Positions 7,698-14,999 of a stretch of DNA of 20,304 nucleotides are shown piece after piece. Position 1 is the stretch's first letter. Every line of letters starts with the position of its first letter. A program made the position numbers and the translations under genes. The notes beneath the pieces are model-generated. The model was not told the DNA's origin and ran no database searches. It worked only from the letters and a program-made list of their open reading frames with translations. The stretch spans positions 1 through 20,304 of the forward strand of contig JASHXJ010000346.1 in NCBI GenBank assembly GCA_030043595.1, written 5' to 3'. This DNA comes from Trebonia sp. (lineage in GTDB: Bacteria; Actinomycetota; Actinomycetes; Streptosporangiales; Streptosporangiaceae).

Positions 7698-8372
7698 CTA
7701 CGACCCGGGCCGGACGATCTGGAACTGCGCGCCGTCTGGCGGCGGCCCGGGCAGGGTGCTGCTGCAGGTGTAGGAGCTGGAGTTGATGAGCATGAAGTCG
7801 GCCTGCTGCCCGCCTGAGCTGAGCTGGAAGACGCCAAAGCTGAGCTCGGTGCCTGCTGGCATTGCTGAGGGGCTGAAAGTGACGGTGGGGTGCGTTCCTG
7901 GCGGCACGAGGGTACGGGACCCCGTCGGGCGCGGGTAGAAGGACACCACCTGCGAGAAGCCGGCCGGCGGGGGAACTGAGGAGCAGAAGCTGCCGGAGGT
8001 GACCATTGCCGGGATGCCGTATTGCTGAAGATCGTTCTGCAGGGCCGCCGCATCGAGCAGCTCAGTCGCGTTGATAGTCAGCGTGGCCGTGCCGTTGGCA
8101 TTGCTGACCAGCGTGAATGACGCGGTCCTGATCGTTGCCGTGCTGCGGGCAGGGGACGGGCCGAGAATGCCGGTCAGGCCCAGTGCCAGCACAGTCCCCG
8201 CGGCCGCTGCCGCCGACAGGCCCGCGGCTGCGCTGAGCCTGCGCCGGCGCCGTGCGCGGCCCCTGGCCATGATCGACTGCACGTCCGGGGGGCTGGCCAT
8301 CGGTAGTGCGGACAGGGACCTGGATGCGGCGCGCAGCACGTCGGCGTCGCTCATTTCACCGTGGACATTCAC
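7698..8372 (-). CDS. Putative membrane anti-sigma-like protein
   Basis: A 224-residue single-pass membrane protein. A short cytoplasmic N-terminus (about 1-45) ends in an Arg-rich stretch (RGRARRRRR), followed by an Ala/Leu-rich transmembrane helix at about 46-70 and an extracytoplasmic Ser/Thr/Pro-rich domain with two Cys (in 'GSFCSSV' and 'YTCSST'). It starts with GTG overlapping the sigma gene stop in GTGA (8369-8372), so translation is coupled. An ATG six codons later is the alternative start. Position and topology suggest it controls the adjacent ECF sigma factor. I see no zinc anti-sigma HxxxCxxC motif, so the mechanism is unknown. Confidence 0.7.
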   Translation of the reverse strand: MNVHGEMSDADVLRAASRSLSALPMASPPDVQSIMARGRARRRRRLSAAAGLSAAAAAGTVLALGLTGILGPSPARSTATIRTASFTLVSNANGTATLTINATELLDAAALQNDLQQYGIPAMVTSGSFCSSVPPPAGFSQVVSFYPRPTGSRTLVPPGTHPTVTFSPSAMPAGTELSFGVFQLSSGGQQADFMLINSSSYTCSSTLPGPPPDGAQFQIVRPGS

Positions 8373-8866
8373 CGGCCGGCCTCCATGTTCCTGGTTGGCG
8401 TGAGTTCGTGGCGCAGCGCACTTACGCCGCGGGACAGGTGCATCCGGACCGTGCCGGCCTCGATACCTAGCTGCCTGGCGATGGTGGCGGTGTCCAGATC
8501 AAGGAAGATCCGCAGCGCGATCACCTCACGCTGCCGGATGGGCAGGCGCCATATCGCGGTCAGCAACCCGGAATCAAGGCCACTGTCAAGGTCGCCTGGA
8601 GCCGCCAGGTCGTGGTCAGCCAGGAGCACCTCGCGGCCGCGGCGCCGCCACCATGACGCCCCGGTATTCAAGGCGGTGCGCACCACCCAGGCCCGCGGAG
8701 CCGGATGACGGCGCACCTTCGGCCACAACGCCCAGGCTTTCGCGAACGCCTCCGCCACCTGGTCCTCGGCCAGCTGCGGGCCGCCGACGACCGCCACCAC
8801 CGTCCGCAGGCAGGGCTCCCAGCTGGCCTGGAAGAAGTCCGCGAACTCCGTCTGCTGGTCGCTCAC
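8369..8866 (-). CDS. ECF-type RNA polymerase sigma factor
   Basis: A 165-residue extracytoplasmic-function sigma factor. Region 2 is at about residues 8-72 (FADFFQASW...QLAEDQVAEAFAKAWALWPKV...PRAWVVRTALN). Region 4 is at about 100-155 (LLTAIWRLPIRQREVIALRIFLDLDTATIARQLGI...GTVRMHLSRGVSALR). The two are joined by a short acidic linker. The start is uncertain. The GTG at 8864-8866 gives the usual family N-terminus but has GGGG almost touching it. An in-frame ATG at 8897-8899 adds 11 non-conserved residues. It is followed by a GTGA-overlapping membrane protein, a typical sigma/anti-sigma arrangement. Confidence 0.88.
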   Translation of the reverse strand: MSDQQTEFADFFQASWEPCLRTVVAVVGGPQLAEDQVAEAFAKAWALWPKVRRHPAPRAWVVRTALNTGASWWRRRGREVLLADHDLAAPGDLDSGLDSGLLTAIWRLPIRQREVIALRIFLDLDTATIARQLGIEAGTVRMHLSRGVSALRHELTPTRNMEAGR

Positions 8867-8942
8867 ACCCCTATAACTCTGCCATCCACTGATCTGCATA
8901 CCTCAAGCAGAAAAATCTTCCGGAACCCCAGGCGGAGCTGGC

Positions 8943-9041
8943 CTGCCGCCGCTGCCCGCGGCCGAGCCCGGAGCGGCGATCGAGGTCGACCGGGTCGTAT
9001 CCAAGGACGGCCAGGTCAGCCTCGGCGGCCGGTACTACTGA
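8943..9041 (+). pseudogene. C-terminal remnant of an integrase-type transposase
   Basis: A short plus-strand frame ending at TGA 9039-9041 reads LPPLPAAEPG, then IEVDRVVSKDGQVSLGGRYY. This resembles the C-terminal beta domain of DDE integrase-core transposases of the IS481-like type found in actinobacteria (VDRVVSxxGxVSLGGR). No catalytic domain and no start lie upstream, so it is a tail fragment left by a deleted element. The assignment is from memory of the motif only. Confidence 0.45.
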
Positions 9042-9059
9042 TCCCGGCGCGCCCGGGCG

Positions 9060-9686
9060 CTACCGGGCACGCTCGCGGCCTTCGGCGAAGAAACCGGTGA
9101 CGGCTGGCACTCCGGGAAGTTCACGCAGCGGCACGGCGGCACCGAACGGGGCGTTCCAGAACGCATCCCCGGCAGCTGCAGAAGACACTCCCACGTACGC
9201 GTACGGCTCTTCCATGAAGCCGTCTCCCGGCGAGACTCCGAAGTTCACCTCGTGCACGCGGATCGCCACGTCGAAGTGCTCGGGCCACAGCACGGGTGTC
9301 TCGTCCGGGGCGAAGGCCGCAAGCGCGTCGTGGCCGAGCGCCAGCGCTGCCATGATCACGTCGGCCTGGCCAGGGTCCACGGCTAGCATCTCGTCGGGAT
9401 CCACCCCCGATCCCCCGTCGTAGGCGCTCTCGGGCCGGCCCGCTGCCACCCCCAGTTCCGCGCCCAGGGCGCGGGGGGTACGGCCGCTGATGGCGACAGC
9501 CGCTCCGGCGTCACCCGCGATCCGTGAACCGTCCACCCGCAGCCTTGGCGTCAGCGTGGTTGCGAAGCCGCCCGGGACGACGCGCAGCCGCAGTTTCCCG
9601 GTGGCCCGGTACTGCGGGCCGGCCAGGACCAGCTCGGCCACCCCGTGCAGGCTCCGGCGCGTCACCGCGAGTTCCTCATGCCCCAT
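9060..9686 (-). CDS. Conserved hypothetical protein with WPEHFD motif
   Basis: A 208-residue soluble protein of unknown function. Visible pieces are an N-terminal 'HGVAELVLAGPQYRATGKLRLRV' beta-rich part, a middle 'DPDEMLAVDPGQADVIMAALALGHDALAAF' helix, and a C-terminal 'LWPEHFDVAIRV', 'VNFGVSPGDGF', 'EEPYAYVG', 'FWNAPFGAA' series. I recognise these as recurring in actinobacterial hypothetical proteins, distantly like DUF5996. There is no signal peptide or transmembrane segment. The ATG at 9684-9686 is chosen because the text upstream in this frame is the antisense of other sequence and not protein-like. Confidence 0.7.
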   Translation of the reverse strand: MGHEELAVTRRSLHGVAELVLAGPQYRATGKLRLRVVPGGFATTLTPRLRVDGSRIAGDAGAAVAISGRTPRALGAELGVAAGRPESAYDGGSGVDPDEMLAVDPGQADVIMAALALGHDALAAFAPDETPVLWPEHFDVAIRVHEVNFGVSPGDGFMEEPYAYVGVSSAAAGDAFWNAPFGAAVPLRELPGVPAVTGFFAEGRERAR

Positions 9687-9920
9687 GAGGCCATTGTCCC
9701 TGACGACCCAGCCCGATGGGTCACGCGACGACGTACCCCCAGGAAAGGCACCTATCCAGGTCTCGCCAGGTGCGCGATTATTCCAGTGCTGCTGACAACG
9801 CCCCGGCCCCGAGCGGGCTGCGCATGTCACCGGCCGGCAAACGCCGGCGGGCACAAGCAGGCAGGCAGAGCGCGGCACCGGGCGTGCTGCCCGCCGCACG
9901 GACACCGGATTGGAGCAACC

Positions 9921-10493
9921 TTGACCGCCTCCGGCACGGCAATCACCACGGCGGATCCGGCCATAGACCCGGCCCGGCCAGCCACGATCGAGAAGCCCCC
10001 CGGGCTCTTCCTGAAGTTCGCCAACTGGGTCTCCGAGGCGATGGGCAAACCCGCCAACATCGCGTTCTGGCTTGTCCTGGTGCTGGTGTGGACCCTGATC
10101 TTCGCCCTGGGCGGACACTATCTCGCTTCTGGCGCGTGGCTGCCGGCATGGTTCACCTCGACTGGCTACAACTTCCCGCTTAACCTGATCACGACCGTAG
10201 CCGAGCTATTCATCGGTTTCCTCGTGGCGGCCGCGGCCAACCGGGCACAGGACGCGCTGACCGTTTTGCTAGCGCACATCCGCGCCGGTGTGGAGCGTGA
10301 CGTCGCAATCGAGCGAGGCCTGCAGGATGCAATCGCGGAGAACACCGAGCTGACCAGGCAGGTGCACGATCTCCAGGTAACCATGTCCCAGCAGATGGCC
10401 CTCCTCGACGAGATCCGCCGCCACGTTGCCGCGCTTTCGACGAACGCTGGCCTGTTGCTACCGCCCCCCGAAGGGTCACCGAAGACGGCCTGA
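9921..10493 (+). CDS. Low-affinity iron permease-like small membrane protein
   Basis: A 190-residue protein resembling the low-affinity iron permease family (PF04120-type). It has 'GLFLKFANWVSEAMGKP' before a first transmembrane helix (about 45-66) and a second helix at about 86-106 in 'NFPLNLITTVAELFIGFLV', where family members carry N-x-x-TT. A long predicted coiled-coil helix follows (about 107-173) with heptad-like Leu/Ile. The start is a TTG at 9921 with a well-placed GGAG 5 nt upstream. The open frame continues far upstream but that part is Arg/His/Cys-rich and not conserved. Iron transport is inferred from the family name only; many bacterial members are uncharacterised. Confidence 0.72.
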   Translation: MTASGTAITTADPAIDPARPATIEKPPGLFLKFANWVSEAMGKPANIAFWLVLVLVWTLIFALGGHYLASGAWLPAWFTSTGYNFPLNLITTVAELFIGFLVAAAANRAQDALTVLLAHIRAGVERDVAIERGLQDAIAENTELTRQVHDLQVTMSQQMALLDEIRRHVAALSTNAGLLLPPPEGSPKTA

Positions 10494-10522
10494 TCACCTG
10501 GCGGGCGGGCCCGGTGGCTGGC

Positions 10523-11440
10523 TCAGCCCTCGGGCACCGGTTGCGGCACTATCCCCGGAATGTCCTGGCGGGTGCCGTACTCGTAGGCGCCGTGGCTGCT
10601 GGACAGCGTGAGCGCGCGGTCGCCCGGGCGGCGCAAGGTCAGTTCGACGCTGGCCAGCGCGGCGTGCCGGACGGTGCGGGTTCCTCCGCGCGGGTCGGTG
10701 TAGGGCACGGCCACCGGGTCCTCATCGTCGGTGGTCACCGATAGCCGGAGCCGGGCGTGCTGCGCAGGGACGTCGGCAGTGAGCCGGCCCGGGCGGGCAT
10801 CAACCTTGCACCGCCGGCCCAGCCCGCCCAGTGTGATCCGGTCCCCGGCGAGGCTCAGTGCGCCCATCGCGGTCCATGGCGACCGCACCGGGCCGACCCT
10901 GATCCTGGCGAGCACCAGGTCCAGCCATGCCTGCGGTGCGGCGCCGAAGTCTGCGGCGTGCAGCCACACCCACGAGTCGGCATGCTCAGATCCCCAGTTG
11001 TGGCCGACGGTCCCCCGCCACCCGGACGAGGCGATCGTGCGGCCGTCGATCTCGAGCATGCCGGTGACCTGACCATCGGCCACAGGGACCTCGAGCTTGG
11101 TGCGCGGCAGCGGCGCACGGTACAGAACAGGCGGGCGCAACGGCCGCAATGGCGGCTGCCCACCGGTGACAGCCAAGTCCCAGCGCGCCCCATGGCCTCC
11201 CATCGCGGCCTGTCCCCGGAACTCCTCCGGCCCTGCGACAGCACCGGGCGGGAAGGCAGCGAAGACCTGCTTGACCACAGTCGCCGGCTGACCTGCGTGA
11301 CGATCGATGACAGTGCACCAAAGGGCAACCGACTCCCGGCCCTGACCGGGACGGTGACGGGTGTGGCGTATCCACAGCGCCCGGGGAGAAACAGGGTCAC
11401 GAGCGCTGATGAACCAGGACTCATACCCACCGTCGCTCAT
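10523..11440 (-). CDS. CrtC/AttH-like (lipocalin-like beta-barrel) hypothetical protein
   Basis: A 305-residue cytosolic protein starting 'MSDGGYESWFISARDP'. The central 'GTVGHNWGSEHADSWVWLHAADF' segment (from about residue 143; GHNWG at 146-150) is like the signature of the CrtC/AttH and tocopherol-cyclase-like double-lipocalin families (G-x-x-x-HxWG...W). The rest is beta-rich with few helices. The family contains hydratases and cyclases acting on isoprenoid or lipid ligands, but no activity can be read here. The ATG at 11438-11440 is the first sensible start. A candidate extended -10 (TATACC) lies about 90 bp upstream on the minus strand. It converges with the iron-permease-like gene 29 bp away. 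Confidence 0.65.
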   Translation of the reverse strand: MSDGGYESWFISARDPVSPRALWIRHTRHRPGQGRESVALWCTVIDRHAGQPATVVKQVFAAFPPGAVAGPEEFRGQAAMGGHGARWDLAVTGGQPPLRPLRPPVLYRAPLPRTKLEVPVADGQVTGMLEIDGRTIASSGWRGTVGHNWGSEHADSWVWLHAADFGAAPQAWLDLVLARIRVGPVRSPWTAMGALSLAGDRITLGGLGRRCKVDARPGRLTADVPAQHARLRLSVTTDDEDPVAVPYTDPRGGTRTVRHAALASVELTLRRPGDRALTLSSSHGAYEYGTRQDIPGIVPQPVPEG

Positions 11441-11609
11441 CTGCCCATCATGCCCCCGTGACTGCCCGGCTGGCTGCGCTGTGCCGGTCGTGGCCGTGAA
11501 CCTGTTGGGCGCCAGTCGCGGATAACGGGTATAGCCTGCCCAGACCGTGGGCCATTGTGCCGGGTCCTTGTTGCCGCGCCGGGTGTGAGCCGGATGATGC
11601 TGGCGCTTC

Positions 11610-12641
11610 CTAAACCTGCACCGGTCGCAGAGGGCGGGAGAGCCGGGGTGGCGCGTTGACCGGCCCGCTCGGCGGGTCTGAGGACAGGTGACGTGGGTAC
11701 CCGATGCACAGATCGCCCCCGATGACGACCGTCGCGTCGGTCGAGTTCGACAGCTTCCAGGTATGCGGGGCGGGATACGTGATGTCCCTGAACGTCACCG
11801 ACACGACAGAGTCGAAGAACGTGTTGGCGTAGGACGAGAGAAGGGGCTCTTCGGTTTCGAAGTCTTTCTTGATCCTGGTCAGGACCGAGGCGTTCATCGA
11901 GGCGGCGGAGTTCTGAAGGCCTTGCACGATCTCGGCGAGAATGTCGTCGGCGTTCGTGCACCAGTCGGCCGGCCACCCGACGCTGATGTGCCACGAGCTG
12001 AGCCGGAGGTCCAGGAAGGTGGTGAGGTCGAAGGAGGTGTCGGGGACGATCGAGATCCCGAACCTGACATCGGCGCCGGCGTCCGAGCCGGAGAAACCTA
12101 GGCCGCTGGCGCTTGCGGTGATCTCGGTGTTGCCAGGCAGCCCGTTTCCCTGCACCAGCGTGCTCACCTGGCCGGCGCTGATGCCGTCCTTGGCATCGAT
12201 CGGTTCAGGCAGGACCCAGACATTGAGCTCAGTGGCCTCGGCCGCATCAACAGTAAGGCTCAGGTCAGAGCGGTACAGAGGGCGATAGGGGAGGGAACCC
12301 TCTGATACGACCAGGCCAAACCGAATGTCCCCGGCCTGGCCGGCAGCACTGCCATCGCCGGCGATCGGATATGGCGGCGCCTGCGTGATGCTGAAGCTGC
12401 CATCGGCGCCGGTCTGGGCCGAGCCGCCGGGAAACGGGATAGGGAGCAGCTCGTTGACCGACCAGCTCCTCACTTCCAGACCCGCCCATGGCTCGTATCC
12501 CTGCGGCTCCCCTAGGCCCGGGAAGAAAATCGGCCCGAAGAAGGCCAGGGCATCTGTGATCTGGTAAACGTGGCCGGTCAGCCCCCTGCCGTACGGCCAT
12601 GTCTGCCCCCACCGCAACGGAGCTGCCTGTGACTGACCCAT
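11610..12641 (-). CDS. Hypothetical protein with N-terminal carboxypeptidase-regulatory-like beta domain
   Basis: A 343-residue protein I cannot assign. The first ~100 residues read like a CarboxypepD_reg/Cna-B type beta-sandwich ('GLTGHVYQITDAL', 'GLEVRSWSVNE', 'QTGADGSFSITQAPPYPI'). The middle is another beta-rich domain with 'FGLVVSEGSLPYRPLYRSDLSL'. The C-terminal half contains 'VSTLVQGNGLPGNTEITASASG', 'SSWHISVGWPADWCTNADDILAEIVQGLQNSAA', and a Pro-rich tail. It has no signal peptide and no transmembrane helix. The ATG at 12639-12641 has GAGGAA about 6 nt upstream. Base composition is ordinary for the window. Confidence 0.7.
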   Translation of the reverse strand: MGQSQAAPLRWGQTWPYGRGLTGHVYQITDALAFFGPIFFPGLGEPQGYEPWAGLEVRSWSVNELLPIPFPGGSAQTGADGSFSITQAPPYPIAGDGSAAGQAGDIRFGLVVSEGSLPYRPLYRSDLSLTVDAAEATELNVWVLPEPIDAKDGISAGQVSTLVQGNGLPGNTEITASASGLGFSGSDAGADVRFGISIVPDTSFDLTTFLDLRLSSWHISVGWPADWCTNADDILAEIVQGLQNSAASMNASVLTRIKKDFETEEPLLSSYANTFFDSVVSVTFRDITYPAPHTWKLSNSTDATVVIGGDLCIGYPRHLSSDPPSGPVNAPPRLSRPLRPVQV

Positions 12642-13097
12642 GATTCCTCGCCTCCGGGCGTGACTGACATATGCTCAGCGGCGATTAGCCGCCTTACGTC
12701 TTTTTGTTCCGGGTGGCCGCACGCGACGGCGAGCGCCGCGCCAGCAATCTAAGCCGATATTCCGCCGTTGTCCATACGCGGCTGACGGCCTCCTGGGTGC
12801 CCGTGGCGTCGGGTATTGTGGTCCGCCATCACACAAGGCCCAACAGCGGCGGGCGAAGGTGCGGCGGCGAGCGCCAGTTCCCTGATCCACCCTCCGATCT
12901 CACGCCACCGCCCGTTCACTTTAAATTGAGACGAATATCCCGAACGGAGGGTGGCGCCTCTTACCTAGCCGCCGGCTCCCTCACGTGGCGGGTCGCTCCC
13001 CCGCGGCCGCAGCTGTCAGCGCCTGCCATACCTTAGGGAGACTGGCGTCATGACCTGCTGATCGTAATAATGTGCTTGGATGTGCGGTTGTTCTAGC
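12642..13097. other. Long divergent intergenic region
   Basis: About 450 bp between the minus-strand hypothetical and the plus-strand ChrB-like gene. No gene is convincing. A 110-codon open frame at 12704-13036 has no ribosome binding site and no protein-like character. The region holds a GCGGC-gatta-GCCGC hairpin (about 12674-12688) followed by CTTTTTG, the 10-bp inverted repeat listed separately, and an AT-rich block (ACTTTAAATTGAGACGAATA) that is unusual for this DNA. Confidence 0.5.
12887..12954. repeat. 10-bp perfect inverted repeat enclosing an AT-rich core
   Basis: CCACCCTCCG at 12887-12896 and CGGAGGGTGG at 12945-12954 are perfect inverted arms around 48 bp. A second pair, CCGTTC 12912-12917 and GAACGG 12942-12947, overlaps the right arm and would compete with it. 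It could be a miniature mobile element or a regulatory RNA/DNA structure. Confidence 0.45.
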
Positions 13098-13115
13098 ATG
13101 AAACAGGTGTTGCAT
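13098..13115. promoter_or_regulatory. Palindromic operator-like site at the ChrB-like gene start
   Basis: ATGAAACAGGTGTTGCAT is an 18-bp near palindrome (8 of 9 pairs around centre GG). It ends 4-5 nt before the ATG at 13120 and so covers the ribosome-binding region and probably the transcription start. A near copy with the same spacing to an ATG is at 14647-14662. Binding here would block the ChrB-like gene, which fits autoregulation. Confidence 0.55.
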
Positions 13116-13119
13116 CTCA

Positions 13120-13722
13120 ATGGGTACGCATAGCCCCGCATCGGGCTGGGTGCTGTTCCTGGCCCAGCTTCCCAGCGAACCGTCCAGCGCGCGGGTGGCG
13201 CTCTGGCGCCGCCTGCGGGCTATCGGCGCGACCACGATGGTCAATGGCGCCTGGGTGCTGCCAAATACGGCTGCTCACATGATTTTCTTCGAGAAATTGC
13301 GGGAAAGCGTTCTCCGGCAAGGCGGGACAGGATTCATATTGAACATCCTGCACTCATCAACGGAGGTAGACGAGACGATCATCCGCCGTTTCCGAGCTGA
13401 CCGGACGCGTGAGTATGACGAGTTCGCCGAACGCAGTGCGGCTTTTCTCGATGAGATCGACAAGGAATCTGGTGTCGGAAAATACACGTTCGCCGAAATG
13501 GAGGAGGGCGAACAAGAACTGGAGAAACTGACGCGCTGGCTAAAGAAAATCCAGGCCCGAGACTTCTTTCCCGATGAGCGGAGGCAGCAGTCGGTCGCCA
13601 TGATGACGCGCTGCCGGGGTGTCCTCGACGGCTTCTCGCAAGCGGTTTACATAGCCGAGGGAGTGCAGGAGACTGCGGAGGACGCAAGGTGGGACCGCAC
13701 GCCCTCACGGCCAGGCGCCTAG
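13120..13722 (+). CDS. ChrB N-terminal-domain protein
   Basis: A 200-residue protein matching the N-terminal domain of chromate-resistance regulator ChrB. 'SGWVLFLAQLPSEPSSARVALWRRLRAIGATTMVNGAWVLPNT' (residues ~8-50) is the characteristic opening. The middle and end are helical and charged ('IIRRFRADRTREYDEFAERSAAFLDEID', 'ELEKLTRWLKKIQARDFFPD'). The C-terminal ChrB enzyme-like domain is absent, as in many stand-alone actinobacterial members, and no chrA transporter lies beside it. The ATG at 13120 has only a weak ribosome binding site, and a palindrome ends 5 nt upstream. It converges with a MntP-like membrane protein gene, suggesting metal or oxyanion stress. Confidence 0.82.
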   Translation: MGTHSPASGWVLFLAQLPSEPSSARVALWRRLRAIGATTMVNGAWVLPNTAAHMIFFEKLRESVLRQGGTGFILNILHSSTEVDETIIRRFRADRTREYDEFAERSAAFLDEIDKESGVGKYTFAEMEEGEQELEKLTRWLKKIQARDFFPDERRQQSVAMMTRCRGVLDGFSQAVYIAEGVQETAEDARWDRTPSRPGA

Positions 13723-13789
13723 TTTGGCGGCTCCCCCGGAATCAGGTCAGCGGCGGCGAAGACGGGGTTTCCGCACCCACGGGGTTTAC

Positions 13790-14440
13790 TTACCAGCCGG
13801 TGTAGGCTAGAACGGCCGCCGTGGCGATCACGCCGACGCCCACGATCCCGAATGTGCGGTACATCCGAGTGCGCAGCGCCGGAATTAGGACCGCGAGGCC
13901 GATTCCGATCGCGAGGCCGATCAGGCCCAACCCGCCGCTTGCCAGCGCCTGCAGGCCCGCAGAGGCCCAGACCGAGTCGTGAGCAGGCACGCCTGTAACC
14001 GCACCATAGGTCAGGTTGTCGATGCTCAGGGCCACTGGCAGAATCCAGATGCCTCGCCACGACCATTTTTGCAGCCGCTCCGATGTCTGCATTTTCCTGG
14101 CGGCGAAGTAGATTCCGATCCAGTAGAGGCCGAGCGCGACAAGCAGCGTCGTCTCGACCACTGTACTGAGCGTATCTGACACTGAGAAGTGGAACAGAGT
14201 GCCGATCAGGTACCCGATTCCATCTCCGACTCCGTACGAAAGCCCGTACGGCAATGCCAGGGCTGACAAGCCCCCGATCGCCCACCACTTCCACTGTGCT
14301 GCGTGCTTGCGCTCGTCCGGTGACCTGAGTTCACTGTGCTCGTGATGCCGCTGTTTGATGAACATCGGTCCGGTGACGATGCAGGCGATCAGCGAATCGA
14401 CGCCCAGGAGAAAGAAAGCCAGGTAATCGAAACCACCCAT
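13790..14440 (-). CDS. Six-helix membrane protein, MntP/LysE-superfamily-like
   Basis: A 216-residue polytopic membrane protein with about six transmembrane helices. Two half-repeats carry membrane-embedded acidic motifs: 'FLLGVDSLIACIVTGPMF' (Asp15) and 'ILPVALSIDNLTYGAVTG' (Asp141). This is the pattern of MntP-type manganese exporters and related LysE/TerC-like proteins. A His-rich loop (QRHHEHSE, 30-37) lies between helices 1 and 2. The ATG at 14438-14440 follows AAGG at a plausible distance; the upstream open frame is not hydrophobic or conserved. It converges with the ChrB-like gene, and a palindrome like the one before that gene lies about 207 bp upstream of this start. Metal efflux is inferred. 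Confidence 0.6.
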   Translation of the reverse strand: MGGFDYLAFFLLGVDSLIACIVTGPMFIKQRHHEHSELRSPDERKHAAQWKWWAIGGLSALALPYGLSYGVGDGIGYLIGTLFHFSVSDTLSTVVETTLLVALGLYWIGIYFAARKMQTSERLQKWSWRGIWILPVALSIDNLTYGAVTGVPAHDSVWASAGLQALASGGLGLIGLAIGIGLAVLIPALRTRMYRTFGIVGVGVIATAAVLAYTGW

Positions 14441-14738
14441 GCTGCTTCGACCTTTCGGTTTGACCGTTCCGCTGTGACGAATAACAGTGACAGGCGATAA
14501 CGGTTTCGAAGGAACTCGGCCTGCCTTATCCTGACATGTACTACTGCGAGCCACAGGAAGCGTAAAAGGACGGTGGAAAGCTGTCAAGGGTCCCCGTTAA
14601 AAGGATGCCTTGACCTGCGGTTTGTGATAAGTGTTTCATTTGCCGCTGCAACATGTGTTGCATATAAATGGCTGCGCCGTGGTCCAGCCTGGTGCTGTCA
14701 CCGCCCTGGCCGGTATCGCCGCACCTCGCACTCCGTAG
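14441..14738. other. Upstream region of the MntP-like gene
   Basis: No gene is visible. The region is less GC-rich than average and should hold the MntP-like promoter. Its right part (14612-14670) resembles the ChrB-like promoter (13052-13122): both start GACCTGC, contain GT-ATAA-TGT, and end with the palindrome and an ATGG. I see no yybP-ykoY-type manganese riboswitch signature. Confidence 0.45.
14647..14662. promoter_or_regulatory. Second palindromic operator-like site
   Basis: TGCAACATGTGTTGCA is a perfect 7-2-7 palindrome. Over AACA...AATGG it matches the site before the ChrB-like gene at 19 of 22 positions, and it has the same 5-nt distance to an ATG (14668). That ATG opens only a short frame, so either it is the relic of a second ChrB-like gene or the site serves the minus-strand MntP-like gene. 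Confidence 0.55.
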
Positions 14739-14999
14739 CCCGGGGCCGCCGACTCCGGTGCCTGGCGAAGCAGCGACAGCGGCGAGCTCGACCGCCGGCG
14801 CCGCGACCAGCGGGTCAGCTGGATGTGGTCGCTAGTCCGCGACCGACTCCTCGATCGCCTGCGCGACAGCCCCGAGCTGCAAGCGATCAGCCCGGGTCTG
14901 GAAGCCGACGTGCGGGCCGGAACCCTGGCTCCGGGCCTGGCCGCGCAGCGCCTCATCGCCGCGTTCCTGCCTGATCCGGCTGGTCCTGGGGACAGCTAG
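14739..14999 (+). pseudogene. meaB: C-terminal remnant of MeaB (methylmalonyl-CoA mutase-associated GTPase)
   Basis: From about 14778 to the TAG at 14997-14999 the frame reads SGELDRRRRDQRVSWMW, then SLVRDRLLDRLRDSPELQAI, SPGLEADVRAGTLAPGLAAQ, RLIAAFL. This is the C-terminal helical dimerisation arm of MeaB/ArgK-type G proteins, which load and protect the B12-dependent methylmalonyl-CoA mutase. An in-frame TAG at 14736 and the absence of any P-loop upstream show that the GTPase domain is gone; only about 75 of ~320 residues remain. The stop shares a CTAG with the stop of the opposing BtuF-like remnant. Confidence 0.75.

Noticed and set aside
10986..11375. 129-codon minus-strand open frame
   Set aside because: Internal shadow of the CrtC/AttH-like gene.
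11437..11994. 185-codon minus-strand open frame
   Set aside because: Overlaps the 343-residue gene in another frame and is Arg-rich without family features.
12704..13036. 110-codon plus-strand open frame in the intergenic region
   Set aside because: No ribosome binding site, no domain, and it crosses the inverted repeat; composition is not protein-like.
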